Both the position numbers and the translations under genes were made by a program. Shown in pieces: positions 55,849-64,000 of a stretch of DNA of 64,000 nt; positions within the stretch are counted from its first letter, which is position 1; the number at the start of each line of letters is the position of its first letter. The notes under the pieces are model-generated. The model searched no databases. It had not been told where the DNA came from and saw only the letters and a list, made by a program, of their open reading frames with translations. Origin of the DNA: Tenodera sinensis (lineage: Eukaryota; Arthropoda; Insecta; Mantodea; Mantidae); contig CM060972.1 of the NCBI GenBank assembly GCA_030765045.1, forward strand, positions 60,923,773-60,987,772, in the 5' to 3' direction.

Positions 55849-56290
55849 TCAGCAGTTGCCTTGCTGTCCTGTACCAGTTCTCCAATATATCCTATCATTC
55901 CACTGTCCCTCTTCCAATCCTTTTTTCCTCATAGCTTTACCTATACCATCCTTCCAAGTAAGGTGTGCCCTTCCTTGTTTGGTACAACCAGAAGCCGACC
56001 AGCTAGTAAATTTCTTTGGTAATCCATACCATTTGAGAGCCCTTATTTCTAACCTGCCAACCACACTTTCTTGTGCATCCATTTCTGCCCTTATATATGC
56101 ATGCCTTACATGCCCCATTCTTGATACTCCATACTTCTCAATCCGTCCATTTCTGTCGCCAGCAATCCTACTCCTCGATCTTTCACTCACCATCCAGCTT
56201 TCACCTCCATATGTTAAAATACTCTCAACTATAATTCGTAATATATTTATCTTTGTCCTTCTGGTTATATCTCTACTCCATAGAAACCCA
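55849..56290 (-). pseudogene. LINE reverse-transcriptase-downstream C-terminus
   Basis: The minus-strand frame (55849-56193, extending upstream) reads ESWMVSERSRSRIAGDRN, SRMGHVRHAYIRAEM, LEIRALKWYG and TWKDGIGKAMRKKGLEEGQW. It fits the region after the RT domain in many arthropod LINEs (YG.E.W......R...A.....R...G, LRW.GH., W...I..AM..RGLEEG.W.DR). No RT motifs are left in the window copy. Confidence 0.55.
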
Positions 56291-57459
56291 TTTAAGCAGC
56301 TTGTTGCCTTTCTAGCATTATTAATAACTTGAGAAACTAATAAAATGAAGCAGATTTATAATAGTGCTACTGTTGATTTATTTCTGCATGCTGTCTCATG
56401 ATGTCTTCTACTATGACAGACTTTAAAGGAAAAGGTTGTAATTGATCGTTTTTTAAAGCAATAGATACAATCTTATTGCAAAAATAAACTGCTGCATTGT
56501 TTGAAGAAAAAATATAAGCAATTTTAAACAGTGTACTTATGATATGTAATGAACTGTCATAAAATCTAAGGCCACAAATATAAATCACAGTTACAGTTCA
56601 ATTTCATAAAATGTGTAGCTTATTACTAGGGCTAGGAAGTTCATGCATTTGCATGTTTTTTTTTAGGGGTTAAAAATGTATGCTTTTACGTTATGTGCAC
56701 GAATTATGGAATTTTCAGTTATTTGGACATGATTTTATAGTGCATATAACTGCATATTTTCTTGATTTTGATAAATGCATATTGTTTCAATATTATAGTC
56801 CCTATATTGCATATTTTAATGATTTTTATGGTTTCTTAATTATTTTTTCCATCTGGATAATACTTTTTATATTGGTAGTATTGCACATGATGATGCAACT
56901 CGCAAGGTGGCGAGAACTAATGCTGAGTCATGTTGTCAGGCAGTGAATCCCCTGTTTCCACCCTTTCATTATACGTATGTGCTTAGAGAATAATCAGTGC
57001 GTTATCTGAGAGGTTTATATTAACAAATATAAAGTGCAGGTCAACGTTTTGAGCAGCACGATTATAGCAACGCTTGCCTGCCCTCCAATATTTGTGCCAT
57101 GGTCTTCAAACGTAACAGTGTTGTGAACTGGTTCCCACCGAATTAAATTAGGCGTATAAAATGTTAAAAAGCTCTTCAAATGCCGAAAATAAACCAACTT
57201 CGAGGGCTAGACTAATTAATTAATTTACAGAAAGTTTTCGGGTGACTTAATATCTACAGATAATAGGGTACTGTTTTGTGGAGCGTGTGAGAAAAATGTA
57301 GGGAGTGAGAAAAGATTTCAAATAGTTCAGCACATAAACACAGCAAAACCTAAGGAGAATTTAATCAGAAAACTCGCAAAGAACCTGTTCAAAAACAGCT
57401 AGTAGAGTATCTTCCTTTCATAGAAGTTTGAAAACAGTGTTGTTTTATTAATTTAATTT

Positions 57460-57622
57460 AAAAGGTAAGTTAATTAATAACACTGAACAACACTTACAAA
57501 ATATTTTTCCGGGACGTGTTTCGAAGGTTAACTTTCCTCCATTATCAACCGGACAATAACTGGGTTTCCATGGTGTTTCATGGTGCGGATGGTGATGCTT
57601 CTTCTGATGTTTCTTCTGGTAA
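57460..57622 (-). repeat. Penelope pseudo-LTR, downstream copy
   Basis: Sense copy relative to the element's ORF. It contains the hammerhead-like motif at 57509-57554 on the minus strand. The upstream partner at 59209-59374 is inverted. Confidence 0.88.
57509..57554 (-). ncRNA. Hammerhead-ribozyme-like motif, sense copy
   Basis: On the minus strand, in order: CCGG (stem I), TTGATAA (core, consensus CTGATGA), T, GGAGG, an 8-nt loop, CCTTC (stem II with one G-T pair), GAAA (core), C plus a 2-nt loop and G-T (minimal stem III), GTC (cleavage-site triplet), and CCGG closing stem I. Hammerheads are known in Penelope pseudo-LTRs. Two core changes (C3 to U, G8 to A) together keep the 3-8 pair. One extra T before stem II may impair it. 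Confidence 0.55.
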
Positions 57623-57691
57623 CGGTTCAATGAACTTACTGAAAATGTCACTCTGAGGAATGTCGAAGTTAAATACTCGGTTTCTATTTTT

Positions 57692-59251
57692 TTAAATAAA
57701 GATTTGTTCCCATGTGGACAGTTCTTGTTTTCCGGTTATGTGTTTGAGAAGTTTCGGTTCTAGCTTTATGTCATGATTTTTTGTCCAAAAGTGAAATGCA
57801 ACTGCTGATTTTTCTAATTGTTTACTCTTAATGTTTCTAACGTGTTCCTTGGATCTAATTTCTAAATTTCTTTTGGTTTTTCCTATGTATATTTCATTAC
57901 AATCACTGCATTCAATTTGGTATATGCCAGATTTTTTGTTAGGTGGAATAGCATCTTTGATGTTTGAAAGTAGTAGGTTTTTTATGAAGTAATGGTTTAC
58001 TGGTGCTAGCTGAATGTTGTATTCCTTGAACACCTTTTTAAATTTATCAAAGGCCCATGGATGATATGTGAATTTTTTGAATATCATTTTTGTTTTTGCT
58101 GCTGTGAGAGTTGTAGTTTCTTTTAATAATTTTTTCTTTTCTGCTCGTTTTACCTTTTTATCTACTAATTCTTTGGGGAAGCTGTTTTTTTGTGCTATTT
58201 CAATTATTTTGTAATATTCTGTTTTATATTCTTCTGCTGAAAGAGGGATGTTCACCAATCTATGTGTTAAACTATTGAAAATTGCTTGTTTGTGGCTTCT
58301 TGGATTGTAACTATTAGCTTTTATGTAGTTGTCTGTCTGCGTTGGTTTTCTGTGAATACCGAAATTTATTCTATCCTTGTTTTTGATTAATTTTAGATCT
58401 AAAAATGGTAATTTATTATCTTTTTCTACTTCCACTGTGAAATTTATACTTTTGTCCTGTATGTTCAGAAGTTTTAATGCATCACTGATGTGTCGTTTTG
58501 GAACTATTGCAAATATGTCATCTACGTATCGCTGCCAGAATTTGAACATCCACGGGAAACCTTTTGTGATCCTTATTTCCAATGAACTCATGTAAATATC
58601 TGCTAAGAATGGCGAGAGAGGGTTGCCCATTGCTAAACCTGAAGTTTGACGGAAATACTTTGTTTGGAACTGGAAGAAATTTTGTTCTGTGTATAATTTG
58701 GTGAGTTCTATGTATTCTGCAATTTCTGACGATGACATTCCAAGTGATTTGAGCCAATTTTTGATCAGTGATGGGAGTTTTTCTATTGGTATACTGGGAA
58801 ATAGTGACTTTACGTCAAAGGTGACAAGGGTGTGCTCTTCTGTTAATTTGAAGTCTTTGATGTGTTCTATTAGTTCATAACTGTTTCTTATGCTTAAACT
58901 TTTGAATTTAGGAAATGAATTAAATTTATTAGATAGCCATTTTGCTAGTTTGTAAGTTGGTGAATCTATGCTGCTAATTATGGGTCTCATGGTGATGTCT
59001 GGCTTGTGTATTTTGGGTAAACCATAGAGTCTAGGCACGGTTGGATTATTTGGTTTAATTGGATATTTGTTTGGTATTATGCTTGAATTTTGTGTAGCTT
59101 TTTCAAAGAGTTGAACACAAGTGGTTAGCGGGTTTTTGCTGATTTTTTCGTAGTTACTATCATTTAGCATTGTTTCCATTTTTTCTATGTAATTTGATTT
59201 ATTCATTATTACCAGAAGAAACATCAGAAGAAGCATCACCATCCGCACCAT
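57692..59251 (-). CDS. Penelope-like reverse transcriptase/GIY-YIG protein, 5'-truncated but open
   Basis: A 519-codon uninterrupted frame. RT fingers motif PRLYGLPKIHKP with RPIISS lies at residues 73-94. The catalytic Asp is in TFDVKSLFPSIP (D146). RQTSGLAMGNPLSPFLADIY covers 201-220, and the YVDD box 242-245 has both catalytic Asp. A C-terminal GIY-YIG endonuclease begins at GIYQIECSDCNEIYIGKTKR (442-461), with the Arg of the next helix in LEIRSKEH. This RT plus GIY-YIG fusion defines Penelope-like elements. The first 16 residues come from the inverted pseudo-LTR, so the normal N-terminus (roughly 150-250 residues) is absent and the true start is unknown. An intact frame this long suggests recent activity of the family. 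Confidence 0.92.
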   Translation of the reverse strand: MVRMVMLLLMFLLVIMNKSNYIEKMETMLNDSNYEKISKNPLTTCVQLFEKATQNSSIIPNKYPIKPNNPTVPRLYGLPKIHKPDITMRPIISSIDSPTYKLAKWLSNKFNSFPKFKSLSIRNSYELIEHIKDFKLTEEHTLVTFDVKSLFPSIPIEKLPSLIKNWLKSLGMSSSEIAEYIELTKLYTEQNFFQFQTKYFRQTSGLAMGNPLSPFLADIYMSSLEIRITKGFPWMFKFWQRYVDDIFAIVPKRHISDALKLLNIQDKSINFTVEVEKDNKLPFLDLKLIKNKDRINFGIHRKPTQTDNYIKANSYNPRSHKQAIFNSLTHRLVNIPLSAEEYKTEYYKIIEIAQKNSFPKELVDKKVKRAEKKKLLKETTTLTAAKTKMIFKKFTYHPWAFDKFKKVFKEYNIQLAPVNHYFIKNLLLSNIKDAIPPNKKSGIYQIECSDCNEIYIGKTKRNLEIRSKEHVRNIKSKQLEKSAVAFHFWTKNHDIKLEPKLLKHITGKQELSTWEQIFI

Positions 59252-59374
59252 GAAACACCATGGAAACCCAGTTATTGTCCGGTTGATAATGGAGGAAAGT
59301 TAACCTTCGAAACACGTCCCGGAAAAATATTTTGTAAGTGTTGTTCAGTGTTATTAATTAACTCACCTTTTAAA
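59209..59374 (+). repeat. Penelope pseudo-LTR, upstream inverted copy with a second hammerhead-like motif
   Basis: Inverted relative to the copy at 57460-57622. The hammerhead-like block is at 59277-59322 on the + strand and is identical to the other copy over its 46 nt. Confidence 0.88.
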
Positions 59375-60999
59375 GTAAAGCTAGTAGAGTGTTTAGGAAG
59401 TAGAGTTACTGAATTTTTCTATCGCTTGTGCCAAGCATTTTTAGCTGCTGATATTCCCTTGTTCAAAATTAATAATCCGACATTTAAAAACTTTCTTATC
59501 AAGTACACGCGACAACATGTGCCTGCAGAAAGTACACTGCATAAGACTTATGTAGGACATTATTACAATAACATATTGTTGTTGTTGTTTTCTAGTGCCT
59601 TGCATCTGGCAATGAAGCCATTAGCATTCGTGCTTTCCACTACTTTTGAACTGTAGTTTCTTCTGATCTTAATGCTTCACAGGTCTTCACAATAACGTAT
59701 TGTGAAATACACAAAATGAATTAGCGGATCAGTTTGTGTGGTTGTCTGTTGATGAAATCCCTGATTCTGAGCACCGTTCTATTGCTAATATAACCGTGAG
59801 TGCTTTAAATAATGAACAAAAGACTACACCTTATCTTCTTAATGTGAGCGAATTGTCGGCCACTGGCAATGTAACTGTGACCCAGTTTGTGATGGACTCT
59901 TTGAAATTACTATGGCCATGTGGAATCAAATACGACCGGTTACTTTAATTTGTTACTGATGCAGGTTCTTATATGGTAAAATCAGGGCAAACTCTGAAAT
60001 GTATTTTTCCTAACTTAATTCATATAACTTGTTTGGCACGCGCTCTCCATCGTATTTCTGAGACAATACGCGATTCTTTCCCTATGGTAGATAGATTTGT
60101 GTCCAGTACAAAGAGAATTTTTGTTAAATCGCCTAAAAGAGTTAAGTTGTTTAGATCAACAGCACCTAATATCCGACTTCCTCCTGCACCAATGTTAACT
60201 CGATGGGGAATATGGGTCGATGCAGTTTTATATTATGCTGAGCACATAGAAATACTCGAAGAGGTTGTTAATTCATTGGACTCGAAAGATGCTTCATCAA
60301 TAGAAACTGTGCAAAATATTCTGTCAGGCACTGGGTTAAAAGAGGATCTTAGTTTCATATCTGCCCATTTTTCTGTTTTACCAACAGCCATAATGGCATT
60401 GGAAGCTGTAGGATCTCCCTTGCATGAATCACTTACTGTCTTTGAAAAAACAATATGTGATCTATGTTCAGTCCCTGGTAGCATAGGACAAAAACTGAAA
60501 GAGAAAGTGAATTATGTAATTTCAAAAAATTCTGGTTATAAACAGATGCGCGATATTCGAGACATCCTCGAAAGAAAACCATCTGTCACACCAAGACTCT
60601 CTTGACTCTCTGTGAAGCAGTTAACATCATTTAAATATGCCCCGATAACGTCTTGTGACGTGGAGAGAAGTTTTTCACGTTACAAAAGTGTTTTGCGATA
60701 CAACAATGTTTTACAGTTGAAAATTTGAGCAAAGTGTTGTTTGTGAACTGCAATTTAGCAGTTAATACTAGCAGTTGGATCACTTCTGCTTCAACCTCTA
60801 AGGAATAAGGTAACTTTATTTATTATTTATACTAACTCGTCTTGTCGACTGCAAAGGAACATTAATTGTTTTAATTAAATAGTGCATATTTATTGGTATA
60901 TTTTCAAGTTTTTAAGAGCATATTGGCATGCATATTTCAGTGCTTTTTAGGGCATGAACTTCCGAGCCCTACTTATTACCTTCCCTACCATTTAAATAA

Positions 61000-61335
61000 T
61001 AGGTAGAAAAAGTATTGCATTCATATCAAAGATATTTTCATGACAAATTAAATGTATATCTTGAATTTTCTGGGAATGTCCTCGGAAGTCCTCTATTCTG
61101 CATGACTTGCATACTTGTAAATCGTCAGAGGACAACATTTTACTCCACGAAAGCTGTAGATCTTGTTGAAACAAACAATTTTTGTCAAATACATTTTTCT
61201 GTGAATTGGATATTCTTGGAGGTATTCCTTCTTATTTGTTTGAAATTTTCAATACTTATTTTTATCAAATAGGAATATGTTATCAGTTTTTTATAGTTGG
61301 TACAAAAGTAGAGAAAGTCATGAGTGCGACACATA
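61000..61335 (+). repeat. R09 repeat, diverged 3' half
   Basis: Plus orientation: ATATTTTCATGACAAATTAA, TATCTTGAATTTTCTGG, and the end AAAGTAGAGAAAGTCATGAG followed by TGCGACACAT. It lies between hAT element 2 and the next cwo exon. Confidence 0.65.
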
Positions 61336-61462
61336 ATTTTTTAACTGTTTTGTGATGTTTGAGCATGAAGGAGTTGCAGTTCCATAACTCCAAAAGTACA
61401 ATGACTTGCATGCCCTAACTTAGGAGCAACAGTTGTGATAAAAAGTACATTTTGTGTTTTAG

Positions 61463-61678
61463 GTGACAGATTAAATTTCCCAAGAACACACAATGGAGAG
61501 ACAACTAGCACATCATCAAGCAGTAGTGGGTACGGACATCCACATGGAGGTGTAACAAATGGCTCCTCCGGCTCACCAACTTCGGGATCTTGCAGTGATT
61601 CAGGGCGTGCAGACAATAAGGAACACTTAGGGATCCTTCCATCTGCACCACAACCAGTTCCTGCATTGCCTTCATCAG
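61463..61678 (+). CDS. cwo: cwo Ser/Gly-rich exon after the Orange domain
   Basis: The acceptor TTTTGTGTTTTAG joins the Orange exon in matching phase (G/GT), giving KG then DRLNFPRTHNGET. The exon continues with TSTSSSSSGYGHPHGG, SGSPTSGSCSDSGRAD and ILPSAPQPVPALPSS, a low-complexity region as expected after the Orange domain of CWO. It ends phase 1 at TTCATCAG/GTAAAT. No stop codon is in frame, and later exons lie beyond the window. Reading past the donor to 61746 is intron. Confidence 0.8.
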
Positions 61679-62584
61679 GTAAATTCACCAAACTCCAAGC
61701 ATTTAGAAATAATAGGTTCACCATAGTCACAATGAGCAATCAATAATTTCCCATCTATACTGATATTATTAAGAAAATGTGTGTGAGGGGGAGGGGGTTG
61801 ATAATCTTGAAAGTCACTAAACTCATTTTGATAAATCTTTCACCATTGAAAACTTACACTTTCTGGTAGAAATATGCTGTGTTTCACATCCTTTTGTTCA
61901 AATATCAGGGCATTTTCATCTGTTACGAATAGGGCTGTACGAAAAATAAATTGTAAGCAGTAAAGGGAAAGATCAGTCTTGCACCATGGTGCACAGAGCT
62001 CAGGTTTCCAGCTATGGAATGCACCCAGGATCAATACCAACCATGAGATGTGGATTTTAAATCTTATGTATGGGACTGGTGCCCACTCAGTATTGTGAGA
62101 AAATGGAGGAGCTGCAACAGGCAGTAATCATGTTCGAGAAAGCTAATATTCCACCTGAGGGACGTATGATGCTGACTGGATCACCTTCCTATACCATTTG
62201 GAAGATCACCACCTCTGCGGCGGTAGGTGGACCTAAGATTGGCAATCAGGCCTCTCAAGGCTGTAGCGCAACAGGAAAGGGGAAGATCCACCATAAAATG
62301 TCTCCAGATTATTGTACAATTATTTCATAAAGAATCGGGGGAGGTAAATTAAACTAATGGCATCATCATTTGTGTTTAAAAAGCTAACCATGCAATAACA
62401 GCTTACTATTAACATTAGGTAAAGCTTCTCTTCATTTTTAAATGATTTATCATGATTTCCAAAAAACCCAACTGCAATTGGTATTTAGACACTTATTCTT
62501 TCTGGTATTTAATCTCACAGTATAAGATTTGAAGCTTTTACTATGATAATTATTAATTAGCATTTCTTGGGTTACCAACCTTGT
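61679..62584. other. cwo intron, mostly unrecognised
   Basis: An 86-codon frame at 62070-62330 is not clearly protein-like, and its flanks do not look like an exon in phase 1. It could be repeat sequence. The rest is AT-rich. Confidence 0.35.
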
Positions 62585-62586
62585 AA

Positions 62587-62670
62587 TACAGTGGAATCCT
62601 GATAACTCGACCTAATGTGGACTGAGACTGTCGAGTTCCCGAAATGTCCAATTTTACGGAATAAGGGGTC
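62587..62670 (+). mobile_element. Transposon terminal repeat candidate
   Basis: CAGTGGAATCCTGATAACTC and GACC, followed about 20 nt later by its inverse GTCGAGTT, is a DNA-transposon end preceded by TA. It may be the left end of the P-like element starting 0.4 kb downstream, or an unrelated Tigger-like end. The other end is outside the window. Confidence 0.4.
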
Positions 62671-62980
62671 TGTTGTTTACAACTCATAACATAAAACCAT
62701 AGCGGATAGAAGAGAAAGTGTGAGCTCTCCCGCTAGTTTACTGCATGATCATTGGTCCCGTGGCAACTGACCGAAACTGTGGCGTGGCGATCGCAGTCGC
62801 CTCAAAATGTGGCCGAACTGCCTGGTATGTGATTCGGAAGTACAGACATAATTTTATACGTATGCGTTGTGTGTTGTGAGTAATTAGGTACATAACTTGT
62901 GAAATTGTTTCTAAGTTTGTACTTAAATGTGTGTGTTCTTCAAAACGTAAGTTTCAAGCAACATCAATAATTGATTAAAA

Positions 62981-63990
62981 ATGCCAACTTGTTTTGTACC
63001 TGGGTGTCGTTCAGGATACAGAAACTGCTCAGAAGCTAGACTTTTTTTACTCCTCCTAAAGATAAAAATCTGTTTTACAAATGGGAAAAGTCTATTCCTA
63101 GGAAAGACACCAAATTATCTGTTAAATCTAGTATTTGTGACAAACATTTTCCAGAGGACTTCTTAGTGAAAGTTGATTCATTCGTTGTGCATGGAAAACT
63201 AGTTGAAATCCCTAGAATTAAATGGTGGTTAAAGCCAGGGGCAATTCCCTGTATATTTCCTAATTTACCCAGCTACTCAACTACAATGCATAAATCCCGA
63301 AAATCTCCACAAAACAGAGACAAAAAATTACTTAAGCAATATTCAACAATCAGTAAATTACCAGATGCAGGATCCAGTCAACCAGTTCTTATTTCAAACG
63401 CACCGTCCTTCAACAATGAGGAATTCACAGAAAACAGTTTTAATTCCTCCAAGGTCACAAACACAAGTGTCAATAATGAAATTGCTACACTGAAGAAAAG
63501 AATTAGAAACCTCAATAGAAATTTAGTTAGAACTAAAATCCTGCTATCTAAAGAGAGGGCTAAATTGTAGAAAAGAAATTCACTGCTAATTGTTGCGAAC
63601 ATAAACGAAATTTAAATTGTTTAAGTAAAAAACAAAACCTGGTTCTAGATACAATGCTTAAAAAATGTCAGACGAGCTCGAAGGAGATGCTTTACACCAA
63701 TGAATTTCTATTAGAAAGCTTGCTATTTAAAATTAAAAGCCCTAAAGGTTATAGACATTGGTTAACACATGAATTACTGCCCCTGCCTTCTGAAGCCCAT
63801 TTAAGGAAATTATCTAAAGGGATAAAGTGCACATATTGTATAAATAGGAATGCTCTAAATGCGATTTCTACTACATTCAGTCAAGAAGAAGATGAAAACA
63901 AACGTCTTGGAGTTGTAATATTTGATGAAGTCAAATGAAGAGAAGTTACGTTCACCAAAAGTGTACGGATTCGTGAATCTAGGTGAACAC
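62981..63990 (+). pseudogene. P-element-like transposase (THAP domain), frameshifted, runs off the window
   Basis: ATG at 62981 begins MPTCFVPGCRSGYRNCSEAR, the first Cys pair of a THAP finger. After a frame change at a 7-T run (63042-63048) the domain continues KWEKSIPRKDTKLSVKSS, then ICDKHFPEDF (Cys and His ligands) and KPGAIPCIFPNLP (the AVPTIF-like end), in the frame open at 63166-63570. A leucine/charged coiled coil follows (NEIATLKKRIRNLNRNLVRT). After a second frame change at about 63568, the frame 63654-63938 holds GYRHWLTHELLPLPSEAHLR and RLGVVIFDEVK, with the first catalytic Asp of P/THAP9-type transposases. A stop and another frame change (VYGFVNLGEHTPD) follow at the window edge. 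Confidence 0.8.
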
Positions 63991-64000
63991 ACTCCTGACA

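Larger units (their letters stand above)
57409..59378 (-). mobile_element. Penelope-like retroelement, 5'-truncated, with inverted pseudo-LTRs
   Basis: Flanked by an exact 12-bp duplication AGCTAGTAGAGT (57397-57408 and 59379-59390) in the hAT transposase gene. Two pseudo-LTR copies of about 165 bp (57460-57622 and 59209-59374) face each other as inverted repeats and differ at only a few positions. About 50 bp of extra sequence (57409-57459) follows the downstream copy, like the short tail known for Penelope elements. The coding region on the minus strand starts inside the upstream, inverted repeat, so the usual N-terminal part is missing. Confidence 0.9.
57161..60800 (+). pseudogene. CGGBP1-type hAT transposase, split by a Penelope insertion
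   Basis: Parts in order: ATG at 57161 with MLKSSSNAENKPTSRARLIN; after a frame change, the BED-like finger TDNRVLFCGACEKNVGSEKR and FQIVQHINTAKPKE (57241-57390); then the Penelope insertion. After it come RVTEFFYRLCQAFLAADIPL and FKNFLIKYTRQHVPAESTL (59400-59550); WLSVDEIPDSEHR with a likely first catalytic Asp (59740); and, after a stop, FVTDAGSYMVKSG with a second Asp (59948-59990). Then CLARALHRISETI, and SCDVERSFSRYKSVL of the C-terminal dimerisation region near 60655. Besides the insertion there are stops at 59946 and 60602, a frameshift, and a small insertion near 59570-59690. Confidence 0.85.
56627..60971 (+). mobile_element. hAT element 2 (CGGBP1-like) with TIRs and 8-bp TSD
   Basis: The left end TAGGGCTAGGAAGTTCATGC and the right end read inward, TAGGGCTCGGAAGTTCATGC, differ at one base in 20. 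An exact 8-bp duplication CTTATTAC flanks the element at 56619-56626 and 60972-60979. Subterminal GCATATTT/GCATGTTT motifs are frequent. Without the Penelope insertion it would be about 2.4 kb, normal for an autonomous hAT. Its transposase gene (57161-60800) is broken, as described separately. Confidence 0.93.

Noticed and set aside
62070..62330. 86-codon frame as the next cwo exon
   Set aside because: Splice signals in the required phase were not seen and the peptide does not resemble CWO C-terminal regions.

Overview
This window is insect nuclear DNA: AT-rich, intron-dominated and crowded with degraded transposons, tRNA-derived SINEs and microsatellites. No bacterial-style operons occur. 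The one host gene I can support is the 5' part of a clockwork orange (cwo) orthologue, a bHLH-Orange circadian repressor, on the + strand. Gene size (introns of about 29 kb, 4 kb and 12.8 kb) and the repeat types suggest a large-genome insect, perhaps a cockroach, termite or related polyneopteran. That placement is inference; the insect cwo identity is much firmer.

cwo layout: an acidic/basic linker exon (15072-15147), the bHLH exon (44152-44341), the Orange-domain exon (48481-48711) and a Ser/Gly-rich exon (61463-61678). All four have matching splice phases; the 3' end lies beyond the window. A second first exon (43869-43985), with its own TATA box and initiator, splices in phase to the bHLH exon and looks like an internal promoter. 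Several CACGTT-type E'-boxes lie just upstream and a CACGTG E-box lies in its short intron. This fits control by CLK/CYC and autorepression by CWO, though function is inferred.

Region 1-15 kb (upstream of the first visible exon): a mariner relic with intact inverted repeats (2212-3057), two 5'-truncated LINE 3' ends with exact target-site duplications (4691-4976, 9147-9828), a probable BED-type transposase relic (8504-8985), and copies of an abundant 0.9-kb repeat called R09 here. Region 15-44 kb (first visible intron): a Tigger/pogo relic, several SINE families, a LINE ORF1, more R09 copies, several Tc1/mariner relics and a 146-bp tandem repeat.

Intron 44.3-48.5 kb holds SINE relics and a 535-bp unclassified insertion with an 11-bp target duplication inside an R09 copy. 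Intron 48.7-61.5 kb holds two complete hAT insertions, each with 8-bp duplications and matching ends. One (49409-51406) contains LINE sequence and a perfect 62-bp-arm hairpin. The other (56627-60971) is split by a Penelope-like element with a reverse transcriptase/GIY-YIG ORF, inverted pseudo-LTRs and a hammerhead-like motif. The right end (62981-64000) is a P-element-like THAP transposase relic that runs off the window.

Everything here was read by eye from one sequence. Family assignments rest on motifs, not on database searches.
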